Below are positions 8,960 to 18,383 of a DNA stretch of 64,000 nt, one piece after another (position 1 is the first letter of the stretch; every line of letters starts with the position of its first letter). Where the stretch lies: NCBI GenBank assembly GCA_903917705.1, contig CAIXBQ010000015.1:42429-106428 (forward strand), written 5' to 3'. Position numbers and translations under genes: made by a program. Under the pieces are notes generated by a model. It saw nothing but the letters and a program-made list of their open reading frames with translations. It did no database searches and was not told the DNA's origin. The DNA comes from an uncultured Verrucomicrobia subdivision 3 bacterium. Its GTDB lineage: Bacteria; Verrucomicrobiota; Verrucomicrobiia; Limisphaerales; UBA11358.

Positions 8960-9702
8960 TGAAGACGAACGATTCCAACCACCCGCCCGCCATCGTGGCT
9001 GAGAACCTCACCAAGGTTTATGGCAGCGGCAATACCGAAGTCGTGGCCATGAAGGATGTGTCGCTTCGCGTCGAGCGGGGCGAAGTCATCGCGCTGCTTG
9101 GCCCGAGCGGTGCGGGCAAGTCCACGCTGCTCACGGCCATCGGCCTGATCAATCCGCCCACGTCGGGCCGCATTCACATTGGTGGCGAGTTGGTCATGGA
9201 CGCCGATCGAGCCAAGGTGGACCTGCGCGAATTCCGCCGCCGCCATCTCGGCTATGTCTTCCAAAAGGCGAACCTGATTCCGTTTCTGAGTGCCGTCGAG
9301 AACGTGCAAGTGGCGCTGGAGATTAACGACACCCCGGCGAGCGCCGCGCACAAACGCGCGATGGAACTGCTTGATTACCTTGGCGTGGCCGACCGGTCGC
9401 AAAATCTTCCCGACGCCCTTTCCGGCGGTCAGCAACAACGCGTCGCCGTGGCCCGTGCCCTCGCCAATGAGCCGAGCTTGATTCTGGCCGACGAACCCAC
9501 CGCCGCACTCGACAGCCATCGCGGACGACAGGTAATGGAATTGTTCCGCAAAGTGGCGCATGAACGCGGGGCTGCCGTCCTCGTGGTCACACACGACCAC
9601 CGCTCGCTCGATGTGTTCGACAAGACTTATGAGATGGAAGACGGCCGGTTGACATCATCGCCAGCGAACATTTCGAACCCAAACAACGAAAGAAACGACT
9701 AA
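8956..9702 (+). CDS. ABC transporter ATP-binding protein
   Basis: Walker [25 protein letters not shown], Walker B LILADEPTA. Confidence 0.95.
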   Translation: MMKTNDSNHPPAIVAENLTKVYGSGNTEVVAMKDVSLRVERGEVIALLGPSGAGKSTLLTAIGLINPPTSGRIHIGGELVMDADRAKVDLREFRRRHLGYVFQKANLIPFLSAVENVQVALEINDTPASAAHKRAMELLDYLGVADRSQNLPDALSGGQQQRVAVARALANEPSLILADEPTAALDSHRGRQVMELFRKVAHERGAAVLVVTHDHRSLDVFDKTYEMEDGRLTSSPANISNPNNERND

Positions 9703-9706
9703 CAGT

Positions 9707-9937
9707 ATGAAACTCCAAATCCTCGGCACCGGCTGCGCCAAATGCAACGCCCTGACGATGGCCACCGAAAAAGCCGCGCAAACACTCGGCCTGCCATACG
9801 AACTCGAAAAAGTCACCGACCTGAAACAAATCATGGCGTTCGGCGTAATGACTACGCCCGCGCTGGTCGTGGACGGCAAAGTGAAGGTCAGCGGCAAGGT
9901 GCCGTCGGTGGATGAACTCAAAAAATTGCTCGCGTGA
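9707..9937 (+). CDS. Small redox-active disulfide (thioredoxin-fold) protein
   Basis: MKLQILGTGCAKCNAL...GVMTTPALVVDGKVK. Confidence 0.85.
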   Translation: MKLQILGTGCAKCNALTMATEKAAQTLGLPYELEKVTDLKQIMAFGVMTTPALVVDGKVKVSGKVPSVDELKKLLA

Positions 9938-9973
9938 ACCGTGATGCGTGACCCTGTGATAACAAAACCGATT

Positions 9974-10444
9974 ATGAAAACACCTCTGAAACTCGTCATT
10001 GTGGCCGCGCTCACCATGACGGTGGTCGCCGCCGTAACCCTAAAACAGAACAAGGACAAAGCCTCCGTCGAAACCAACGCCGTGGCCGTGGCCGCAGACA
10101 CCAACGCGCCAGTGGAAACCGCCACCGCCCCGACCACGCCGGTCGCCAACGCCAAGCTGCCCAAGCTCCTCGACTTGGGCGCGGGCAAATGTATTCCCTG
10201 CCGGATGATGGCCCCGATTCTGGAAGAAATGAAAAAGGAATACACTGGCAAGTTCGAGGTTGAATTCATTGACGTGTGGAAAAATCCCGACGCCGGCAAG
10301 CAATATGGCATCGAAGTCATTCCCACCCAGATTTTTTACGACGCCGACGGCAAGGAACTGTTCCGGCACGTCGGGTTCTTTGCGAAGGAAGACATCCTAA
10401 CCAGGTGGAAGGAACTCGGCGTGGATTTGCAAGCAGCAAAATAG
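9974..10444 (+). CDS. Exported thioredoxin-family protein
   Basis: Signal anchor, LDLGAGKCIPCRMMAPILEEM and IEVIPTQIF. Confidence 0.8.
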   Translation: MKTPLKLVIVAALTMTVVAAVTLKQNKDKASVETNAVAVAADTNAPVETATAPTTPVANAKLPKLLDLGAGKCIPCRMMAPILEEMKKEYTGKFEVEFIDVWKNPDAGKQYGIEVIPTQIFYDADGKELFRHVGFFAKEDILTRWKELGVDLQAAK

Positions 10445-10462
10445 TCCGCAACCGAACGCGGT

Positions 10463-10966
10463 ATGCATAAATCATTCTCCATTTCACCCGTCGTCAACCG
10501 CGAGGCAGCTTGCCCGCGTTGTGGCCAGAAAAGCCGGAGCGTTTCCCCGGCAACCATTGGGTCGCTCGTCACCCCGGCGGCCCGGGCGCGGTTGCGGTCA
10601 CTGGCCGGCTTTCAATTCTGTGCAACACCGAAATGCGACGTGACTTATTTCCATCCGGCCAACGGCGAAACCGTCATGGCCGCCGAAGTGAGTGTGCCGA
10701 TTTTCCAAAAGGGCACGGGGCAGGAACGCTTGGTCTGTTATTGTTTCGGGTATACCGTGGAGGAAATTCAGCGCGAATTCAGAACCACCGGTATTTCCCA
10801 GATCGCGACGGACATCAAAACCAAATGCACCCAAGGACTGGACGATTGCGCACACACCAACCCGCAAGGTTCCTGCTGTCTTGGCAATATTCAACGGGTA
10901 ATTCGTGAAGCCGCCGGGGACAATCAATCACCGCCATCGGACGCGGGAAGCTGCTGTTGCCAATAA
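10463..10966 (+). CDS. CopZ-like iron-sulfur metallochaperone
   Basis: Zinc-binding N-terminus (CPRCGQKS) and BFD-like C-terminus VCYCFGYTVEEIQRE...C...C; Cys-rich tail. Confidence 0.75.
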   Translation: MHKSFSISPVVNREAACPRCGQKSRSVSPATIGSLVTPAARARLRSLAGFQFCATPKCDVTYFHPANGETVMAAEVSVPIFQKGTGQERLVCYCFGYTVEEIQREFRTTGISQIATDIKTKCTQGLDDCAHTNPQGSCCLGNIQRVIREAAGDNQSPPSDAGSCCCQ

Positions 10967-10987
10967 GAAACCACGGACTAAATCGCC

Positions 10988-11686
10988 ATGGAAAAACTGT
11001 TCACCGGTTTGAGTCACGCCGTCGAGGGTGCGCCCGCGCTCGCGCTGGCGGCGGCGGTGGCGTGGGGAGTTTTGAGCATCCTTTTAAGCCCGTGCCATCT
11101 GGCGAGCATCCCGCTGATTGTGGGTTTCATTAGCGAGCAGGGAAAAGTGACGGTGAAGCGCGCATTCTGGACTTCGGTGCTGTTCGCCGTGGGCATTCTC
11201 ATCACCATCGCGGCCATCGGCGCGATCACGGCGGCTGCTGGGCGGATGCTAGGGGACGTGGGCCAATACGGAAATTATTTTGTTGCGGTAATTTTCTTCG
11301 TGGTGGGGCTGCATCTGCTGGGAGTGATACCGATGCCGTGGTCGGGGCCGGGCCAGGTGGGCATGAAGCGTAAGGGTTTGCTCGCTGCTTTCATTCTCGG
11401 CTTGTTGTTCGGCATCGCGCTTGGCCCCTGCACGTTCGCCTACATGGCCCCGATGCTCGGAGTCACGTTTAAGCTGGCGAAGACCGCGCCGCTTTACGGG
11501 GTCTCACTCTTGCTGGCCTATGGCGTGGGCCATTGCGCAGTGATTGTGGCGGCAGGGACTTCCACGGAAATGGTGCAACGCTTCCTGAACTGGAACGAAC
11601 ACTCCAAGGGTGTGGCCGTGGTGAAAATCATCTGCGGCGTGCTGGTGCTGTTGGGCGGTGTGTGGCTAATTTATACCGCGCCGTGA
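10988..11686 (+). CDS. CcdA/DsbD-like transmembrane thiol-electron carrier
   Basis: LLSPCHLASIPLIVGFI and ALGPCTFAYMAPML repeats. Confidence 0.8.
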   Translation: MEKLFTGLSHAVEGAPALALAAAVAWGVLSILLSPCHLASIPLIVGFISEQGKVTVKRAFWTSVLFAVGILITIAAIGAITAAAGRMLGDVGQYGNYFVAVIFFVVGLHLLGVIPMPWSGPGQVGMKRKGLLAAFILGLLFGIALGPCTFAYMAPMLGVTFKLAKTAPLYGVSLLLAYGVGHCAVIVAAGTSTEMVQRFLNWNEHSKGVAVVKIICGVLVLLGGVWLIYTAP

Positions 11687-11727
11687 GTCCGGCCACAAGA
11701 CCGGCGAAGGCGAGAGACGCCGCCGTT

Positions 11728-14085
11728 TCAGCGCAGGGACCACCGCGCGAACAGCCAGACTTTGATCCAATCCAGGGCGAGAAAATAAACCACTGCCGCG
11801 CCGGCGACGGCCAGCAGCAACCGCAGGTCAATGGCCGGCACATGCCAGCCTGACAACGCGATGAACGCAGTTACGCTCAGACCCAGAACCGTGCTGGCGA
11901 TCATCGCGTTGCTCGGTCGCGACGCCCAGCAGTGGCCGCGTTCACGTAGCACATAAACGCCCGCTTGCGAACCCAGAATGACCGTGGCAAATGTCAGGGT
12001 TTGCAGATGCGGCATATCAAAGCGCAGCGCGTAGTGGCCGAGCGCGAAGACGCCGAAGGTGAACAACAGCCGCAGCAATCCCAAACTGACACCCACAATG
12101 GCAATGGGCCGTGTGCGCCAGAGATTCGGTTGTTGCGAGACGCTCATGTGGTCGGTCGTCAGCGCCATCGTCAGGAAATCGTTGAGAAAAATGATCAGCA
12201 CCATCAGCAATGGCGTCAGCGGCTTGTGGCCGGTGAGCAGAAAGCCGGCGACGAGCAGGAGCATCAATTCGACCTTCTTCGAGAGCATGTTGAGCGTGTA
12301 AGTGAGCACGCGTTGGAACACCCGCCGGCTCGCCTCGATGGCCGGCACCACATTAGCCAGGCCCGGCTGGGTCAGCACGATGGCGGCGGCGGCCTTGGCC
12401 ACGTCCGTCGCGTTGGCCACCGCGATGCCCGCCTCGGCCTGCCGCAACGCAGGCGCGTCGTTCACGCCATCGCCGCTCATGCCCACCACCGCGCCCCGCC
12501 GCTGGAAGGCGCGGACCAGCTTGAATTTGTCTTCGGGGAACACACCGGCGAAGACGCTATTTTCCAGCGTGCCATCGGCGAAGTCGCCGTGCAGCTTTTC
12601 GGGCGGACAGACCTGCGGCGGAATGCCCACCTGTTCCGCCACGGCGCGGGCGGTGAGCGCGTTGTCGCCGGTCACCATCACCACGCGCACGCCGGCGTCT
12701 TGAATGGCCTTCACGACGGCGTGGGAGTCTTCGCGCACGGCGTCTTCCAGACCGATCAAGCCCGCGAAACGCAGCGAACCTTCGCCACCTTCCGCCACGC
12801 CGAGCACTCGCTGGCCGCGCGCGGCAATCTCTTGGGTCACCGGCTGCCAGGCGGATTTCGGCACACCGCAGAGTTGGGCGATGACGGCGGGCGCGCCTTT
12901 CGTGTAACGGCGCTCGCCAGCCGTTTCGCGATAGGCGGCCTCAGCCCGTTTGGTCGCCGGATCAAACGGTTTGAATTCAATGCGGGTGAGATTCCCGCCC
13001 GCCAGACCGCGCGCCGTGGCCTCACGCACCATCGCGCCATCCACCGGGTCCTGTCCCGCCGGGTCGCTGGCGAGCCAGGCGGCGCGCAGCAATTGATCCT
13101 CGCTGAAACCTTCAGCCGGTCGCAGCGTGCTGACGGTGGCTTCGTTGCGGGTGAGCGTGCCGGTCTTGTCGGTGCAGAGCACGGTCATCGAGGCGATGTC
13201 ATGCAGCGCGCTCAGGCGGGTCACCAGCACGCCGAACTTGGACAACTCCACCGAGCCCAGCGCGGCGGCGAGCGTGAACGTGGCCGGCAGCGCGACCGGG
13301 ATGGACGCCAGCAGAATGGTCAGCGCCAGCGGCAAGGTTTGCCCGAGAGTCATGCCTTGGAGATGGGCTACGCCAAAGATAAAAACGATCAGGCTGGCGT
13401 TCAGGACGAACAAGTCGCGCACGACCCGGACAATCTCCTGTTCCTGCCGGTTGGCGGCATGCGCCGTGCGCACCAGCTCCGCCGTATTGCCAAAAAACGT
13501 GCGTGCGCCAGTCGCCGTGATAATGCCGTCGGCTTCGCCGCCCCGCACCAGTGCGCCGGCATAGGCGGTTTTGCCCGCCGGAATTTGGACGGCAGCGGAT
13601 TCGCCGGTGAGCGCCGATTGATCCACCAGCAACGAGCCGTCGCTGATACGCACGTCGGCGGGCACGATGCCGCCCTGGCGCAGATGAATCACGTCGTCCG
13701 GCACCAATTCTTCTGCGCTGATGGTTTGCCACTGGCCGTCGCGCCGGACGCGGGCTTCGACGCGCAGTTGCTGCCGCAGCAGCGCCAGCGCCTTTTGAGC
13801 TTTGCCTTCCTGCAAAAAACCGAGCACGGCGTTCGCCACCAGCAATCCGGCAATCACTGCCGCCTCAACCCGCTCGCCCAGGAATATCTGGAGGATGACG
13901 GAGGCTTCGAGCAACCAGGGAATGGGTGCCCAAAACCGGCGGACGAACTGGCGCAGCGGATGCGACTTTTCCTCGCTCACGGCATTCGGACCGATCTGGG
14001 CAAGCCGCGCGCGGGCGGCGGCGGTGGTCATCCCGACTGGCTCCACCGCATTGGCATTCGGCGACGGGGTTTCAGCGTTGCTCAT
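11728..14085 (-). CDS. Plasma-membrane H+-ATPase type (P3A) cation ATPase
   Basis: LTGES, CTDKTGTLTRNEATV, GDGVNDAPALRQAEAGIAV; start at MSNAETPSP. Confidence 0.88.
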   Translation of the reverse strand: MSNAETPSPNANAVEPVGMTTAAARARLAQIGPNAVSEEKSHPLRQFVRRFWAPIPWLLEASVILQIFLGERVEAAVIAGLLVANAVLGFLQEGKAQKALALLRQQLRVEARVRRDGQWQTISAEELVPDDVIHLRQGGIVPADVRISDGSLLVDQSALTGESAAVQIPAGKTAYAGALVRGGEADGIITATGARTFFGNTAELVRTAHAANRQEQEIVRVVRDLFVLNASLIVFIFGVAHLQGMTLGQTLPLALTILLASIPVALPATFTLAAALGSVELSKFGVLVTRLSALHDIASMTVLCTDKTGTLTRNEATVSTLRPAEGFSEDQLLRAAWLASDPAGQDPVDGAMVREATARGLAGGNLTRIEFKPFDPATKRAEAAYRETAGERRYTKGAPAVIAQLCGVPKSAWQPVTQEIAARGQRVLGVAEGGEGSLRFAGLIGLEDAVREDSHAVVKAIQDAGVRVVMVTGDNALTARAVAEQVGIPPQVCPPEKLHGDFADGTLENSVFAGVFPEDKFKLVRAFQRRGAVVGMSGDGVNDAPALRQAEAGIAVANATDVAKAAAAIVLTQPGLANVVPAIEASRRVFQRVLTYTLNMLSKKVELMLLLVAGFLLTGHKPLTPLLMVLIIFLNDFLTMALTTDHMSVSQQPNLWRTRPIAIVGVSLGLLRLLFTFGVFALGHYALRFDMPHLQTLTFATVILGSQAGVYVLRERGHCWASRPSNAMIASTVLGLSVTAFIALSGWHVPAIDLRLLLAVAGAAVVYFLALDWIKVWLFARWSLR

Positions 14086-14165
14086 CAATTTTGATTCGTA
14101 GCTTTTATTTTGGGCTGGCGGTTTTCGTTCGCGTCGTTTGAAACGTCGCTTCAACTCTACTTAAT

Positions 14166-14181
14166 AGCGTCCAGCGTGCCA
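14166..14181 (-). promoter_or_regulatory. Candidate sigma54 promoter (TGGCACGCTGGACGCT)
   Basis: GG-N10-GC spacing with perfect TGGCACG -24 element; about 80 nt upstream of the P-ATPase start. Confidence 0.5.
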
Positions 14182-14331
14182 GCCCATATTCAAAGGTGTT
14201 CTGGAGGCCGTTGTGCGAAGACTCAAGGGGTTGCGAACGAAGCGAAAGAAGATCGCGCTGCGCCCGTGGTCAGGCGTTGCTCATGGATGGATAAACCGAT
14301 TACCGACAGCGATGGCGCGTGCGGGAGCACT

Positions 14332-15771
14332 TCACTCCACAGCGGCGGAGTCGCTGTTCGCGCCCGGATGCAGGCCGAGCTGTTTGAGCTTCTCGCGCAG
14401 TGTCAGGCGCGAAATGCCCAGCCAGCGGGCGGCTTTGGCCTGGTTGCCTTCCGCGAGCGCGATGGCCTGGGTGAGGATTTCACGCTCCGCCTCGGCGACA
14501 ATTTGCGCGTGAGTGTCGCTGATTTCACCGCGTTGAGCGCGGGCCAGCAACGTCGCGACGAGAGATGGAAGCGAGTTCGCGGCCTGCCCGTTGACCGATG
14601 CGCGGGCGGCGAGAATGGCGCGCACGGCCTCGGCGGTGATGGAGAGGCCGCGCGCTTCCAGCAGCAGGCGGCGCGTGACGTTCTCCAGTTCACGAATGTT
14701 GCCGGGCCACGCGGCGGCTTGCAGTGCGGCAACGGCGTCGGGTGTGATGGTGGGTGCGGCGATGCCGAAGTCAGTAGCGTATTTGCGAAGGAAATGCTGG
14801 ACGAGCACAGGAACGTCTTCGCGTCGTTCGCGCAACAGCGGGAGTTGGATGGCGACGACGTTCAGGCGATGGAACAAATCTTCGCGGAATTTCCCTTCGC
14901 GAATCATCGCTTCGAGGTCGCGGTGCGTGGCGGCAATGATGCGCACGTCCACGGAAATAGTTTCGCTGCCGCCAACGCGCTGGAAGGTTTGCTGTTGGAG
15001 GACGCGGAGCAATTTAACTTGAGTGTTCGCCAGCAGGTCGCCGATTTCATCCAGGAACAATGTGCCATTGTTCGCCTGCTCGAAGCGTCCGATGCGGCGC
15101 TGGTCCGCTCCGGTGAACGCGCCACGTTCGTGACCAAAGAGTTCGCTTTCCAACAGGTTTTCAGGCACGGCGGCGCAGTTGATGGCGATGAATGCGGCCT
15201 TGACGCGTTCGCTGTGCTGGTAAATGGCGCGGGCGATGAGTTCCTTGCCCGTGCCGGTTTCGCCGCGAATGAGAACGGTGACCGGCTTAGCGGCGACGCG
15301 TCCAATTTCCTTGCACACCTCCCGCATGGCCCGGCTGACGCCCACGAGCGCGGTGCGGGCGGATGGTGCGTCCGCCAACGCCACGGGTTCGCGCATGAGA
15401 CGACCGGCATCCACAGCCTTGTGGAGCAGCGTGAGCAGTTCTTCCATCTCGAACGGCTTTTGCATGTAGTCGTAAGCGCCGAGTTTGGTGGCTTCGATGG
15501 CCGTTTCGATTGTGCCGTGCGCCGTCATCAGGACAACGGGCAGGCGTGGCTGGGTCTCGTGGAGTTGGCGCACGAGGTCAAGTCCGCCAAGTCCGGGCAG
15601 GCGCAAGTCAGTGAGCACGGCGTCAAATGTGGCGTCACTTGCGCGGCGCAAGCCATCGTCGCCTCGCGCGCTGTGCGTGACCGCGAATCCTCCATCCTCC
15701 AACACTTGCCGTAGGTTAACAGCGAGTTGGGAGTCGTCTTCGATAAGGAGAATGCGGGGTGAAGAACTCAT
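14332..15771 (-). CDS. NtrC-family sigma54-dependent response regulator
   Basis: REC domain, [24 protein letters not shown], Fis-type HTH. Confidence 0.92.
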   Translation of the reverse strand: MSSSPRILLIEDDSQLAVNLRQVLEDGGFAVTHSARGDDGLRRASDATFDAVLTDLRLPGLGGLDLVRQLHETQPRLPVVLMTAHGTIETAIEATKLGAYDYMQKPFEMEELLTLLHKAVDAGRLMREPVALADAPSARTALVGVSRAMREVCKEIGRVAAKPVTVLIRGETGTGKELIARAIYQHSERVKAAFIAINCAAVPENLLESELFGHERGAFTGADQRRIGRFEQANNGTLFLDEIGDLLANTQVKLLRVLQQQTFQRVGGSETISVDVRIIAATHRDLEAMIREGKFREDLFHRLNVVAIQLPLLRERREDVPVLVQHFLRKYATDFGIAAPTITPDAVAALQAAAWPGNIRELENVTRRLLLEARGLSITAEAVRAILAARASVNGQAANSLPSLVATLLARAQRGEISDTHAQIVAEAEREILTQAIALAEGNQAKAARWLGISRLTLREKLKQLGLHPGANSDSAAVE

Positions 15772-17156
15772 GCGGGCGGAATGGGTAAAGCGGTCGCCGG
15801 CGCGGGCACGACGGGCAACACGATGCCAAAAGTCGTGCCGTGACCCAGTTGGGTCTGATATTCCAGCGCGCCGCCTTGTTTCTCGACGATGCGCGCCGCA
15901 ATGGAAAGGCCAAGACCTGTGCCGGCTTCCTTCGTGGTGAAGAAAGGGTCGAACAGGCGCTTTTCGACTTCGGGCGGAATGCCTTTGCCGGTGTCGGTGA
16001 CTTCGAGAATGGCCACGTTGCTGGTTTTGCCGTGAAGCTTGGCACGGTCTGAGCGCACCCGCAACGTGACGAGACCCTGACCTTCGATGGCTTCGGCGGC
16101 GTTGCGGACGAGATTGATGAGGACCTGCTTGATGAGCGCGCTGTCCATCGAAACGTGCAACTCCGGGCCGTCTTCGAGCGCGAGTTGCACGCGGCCTTGT
16201 TCGAGCGTGCTGCCCATGAGGGAAAACACCTCGCGTAACGCCGCGTCGGCGCGCACGTCTTTGAGTTGTGGTTCGGAGGGGCGGGCAAAATGGAGCACGT
16301 CCTGCACGATGCGTTCGAGCCGTCCAATTTCGGAACTGATGACGCCCGTGTCCGCCGTGCTGGCCGCGTCGTTGGCAACGCGTTTACCGAGCATATAAAG
16401 GCGAGCCTTGATAGACGTGAGCGGGTTGCGAATTTCGTGGGCGATGCCGGCGGCCAGGGTGCCGAGCGTGGCGAGCTTCTCCTGTTTTTCGAGCATGACC
16501 TCGCTTTGCACCAGCTTTCTGCGCAGCGGTGCAATCAGGTCGCGGTAGAGGATGACCCCGAGCACGGCGACGAGCGCGAGCAGCACCACCACACCGATAA
16601 AAAGAAAGACGCGCAGGTTCGCGATCGTGTGGTTCGCATCGGTCAGGAAAAGCGCCTCCGCCTCGCGATGCATCCCGGCGATTTGGACAGCGATTTGGCG
16701 CAACCGGTCTTCGTGGTGTTCGACCTGTTCAAGCTGGGCAAAAACCGACGGCGTCATGCCCGCAGGCTGTCCGTTGGTCTGCACTTGAGCGGCGGCCGCC
16801 AGGTAGTCGCCATAGGCCGCGTTGAGTTGGTGGAAGAGGTCCAGCTCGCGCGGAGTGTTGTGCTCCGAGGTATGCTGGTCAATCCATTGGTCAAGCTGAA
16901 CGCTCGCTGCTTGAAATTGAGTCCAGGTCGCCGGGTTGCGCCGGGCGGTGTAGCGAAGCAAGAGATTTCCCAATGGCAGCAACTGCTGCTGGAATTCTTC
17001 GGCGAGCCGGAAACTTCCCAGTTGCGAGGCGGTCAGGTTGCCTTTGAGTTGCGCGATGCGCCGCCAGGAATCCTGCATGCCCCAAAGCGTCAGCCCAGCC
17101 ATCAGAGCGATAGCGCCAATCAACATCGTCATGCGCAGGCGGGCAGCGGAGATCAT
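15768..17156 (-). CDS. Sensor histidine kinase
   Basis: AAGIAHEIRNPLTSIK H-box, ATPase motifs DTGKGIPPE, GTGLGLSIAARIVE; ATGA overlap with the NtrC gene. Confidence 0.9.
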   Translation of the reverse strand: MISAARLRMTMLIGAIALMAGLTLWGMQDSWRRIAQLKGNLTASQLGSFRLAEEFQQQLLPLGNLLLRYTARRNPATWTQFQAASVQLDQWIDQHTSEHNTPRELDLFHQLNAAYGDYLAAAAQVQTNGQPAGMTPSVFAQLEQVEHHEDRLRQIAVQIAGMHREAEALFLTDANHTIANLRVFLFIGVVVLLALVAVLGVILYRDLIAPLRRKLVQSEVMLEKQEKLATLGTLAAGIAHEIRNPLTSIKARLYMLGKRVANDAASTADTGVISSEIGRLERIVQDVLHFARPSEPQLKDVRADAALREVFSLMGSTLEQGRVQLALEDGPELHVSMDSALIKQVLINLVRNAAEAIEGQGLVTLRVRSDRAKLHGKTSNVAILEVTDTGKGIPPEVEKRLFDPFFTTKEAGTGLGLSIAARIVEKQGGALEYQTQLGHGTTFGIVLPVVPAPATALPIPPA

Positions 17157-17334
17157 ATCAATGGTCAGCAGCTTACCAGACGGCTGTAACTTCCTAACCA
17201 AAAAAGTGGCTGGGAAGATGTGTTTTTGGACTAAAGCCCAGTAAATCAACAAGTCAGCCGGTTGGCATCCCGGCGGCTTACGGTTAACTCGTCCGAACGC
17301 CCGCTGCGGTCGGCCAATAAATAAACGAACAACT

Positions 17335-17853
17335 ATGAATACTTCAACAACTCTCCCGAACCTTGCGCGGCGCGCACAACCATCACCCGCCGCGTGTCCA
17401 TCCGAGGTCGCCACGAATCGCAAGCGCGTTCTCATTGCCGAGGACGATGCCGTGGTGCGCGCCGCGCTGGCTGCCGTCCTTGAATCGGAAGGCTACGACG
17501 TGGACGTGGCGGCGGATGGCCGCCAAGCGGTTCTCCACGCCACCGCCCAGCCACCGGATCTCGTGCTGCTGGATCTGAACATGCCCAATGTGGACGGCTG
17601 GACGGCGTTCACGAAGCTCGACCATGTGTGTCCGCTGCTGCCGGTCATTATCATCACGGCGCGTCCGCACCAATACCCGGAAGCCGTGCGGCTGGGCGTG
17701 GATGCGTTCATGGAAAAGCCGCTCGATTTCCCGGTGCTGCTGCGGGCCATCCGCAAGTTCACGCACGAACCGGAAAAGCGGCACACCGAGCGCATCACCG
17801 ACCGCGGCTTCGTCACGCGGCTGTTAAACGGCAATAGCGCAAACCATTCCTGA
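17335..17853 (+). CDS. Single-domain response regulator
   Basis: KRVLIAEDDAVVRAAL, DLVLLDLNMPNVDGW. Confidence 0.85.
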   Translation: MNTSTTLPNLARRAQPSPAACPSEVATNRKRVLIAEDDAVVRAALAAVLESEGYDVDVAADGRQAVLHATAQPPDLVLLDLNMPNVDGWTAFTKLDHVCPLLPVIIITARPHQYPEAVRLGVDAFMEKPLDFPVLLRAIRKFTHEPEKRHTERITDRGFVTRLLNGNSANHS

Positions 17854-17854
17854 T

Positions 17855-18376
17855 ATGAAAGCCGCAACAAAATTCCCAAGCCGGAAACATGAGCCGATGG
17901 AGAAGCCGTCGCCTCGGACCGCGCGCCAGCGCATTCTGCTCGTGGATGACGACGCCGGCGTGCGCGGTTCACTCCATGACGTGCTGGTCGAGGAAGGCTA
18001 TCTGGTGATTCCCGCCAATGACGGCCAGCACGCGCTGGAACTCATCACCGTCAATTCCATTGACCTCGTGCTGCTTGATCTCAATATGCCGCGCAAGAAC
18101 GGCTGGGACACCTTTGAACACCTCAGCGCCGAGCATCCGCTTGTGCCGGTCGTCCTCATCACCGCGAGGCCAAACCAACTTTTCACGGCGGTAGGCTCGG
18201 GTGTGGGTGCACTGTTAGAAAAACCATTGGATATTCCCATTCTGCTCCAAACCATCACTCGATTGCTCACCGAATCGGACGAGACGCGCCTCGCCCGGCT
18301 CGCGGGGCGCGACGTGCCGTTCCGCTACGCCACCGGAAGAACTGGCCAGCCAGTGCAGCCCGGCGGCTCATCTTAA
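17855..18376 (+). CDS. Single-domain response regulator (paralogue of the preceding gene)
   Basis: QRILLVDDDAGVRGSL, DLVLLDLNMPRKNGWD. Confidence 0.85.
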   Translation: MKAATKFPSRKHEPMEKPSPRTARQRILLVDDDAGVRGSLHDVLVEEGYLVIPANDGQHALELITVNSIDLVLLDLNMPRKNGWDTFEHLSAEHPLVPVVLITARPNQLFTAVGSGVGALLEKPLDIPILLQTITRLLTESDETRLARLAGRDVPFRYATGRTGQPVQPGGSS

Positions 18377-18383
18377 ATGTCTT

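Noticed and set aside
11965-14094. 709-aa plus-strand ORF
   Set aside because: Exact antisense of the P-type ATPase; low-complexity R/H/Q-rich translation typical of GC-rich shadow frames.
14110-15714. 534-aa plus-strand ORF
   Set aside because: Antisense shadow of the NtrC-type regulator, no recognisable domain.
17185-17212. Additional TGTAACTT...GGCT copy of the ECF-like motif on the plus strand
   Set aside because: Spacing is 17 rather than 15 and GGCTGG departs from GGYTCR; not counted among the six.
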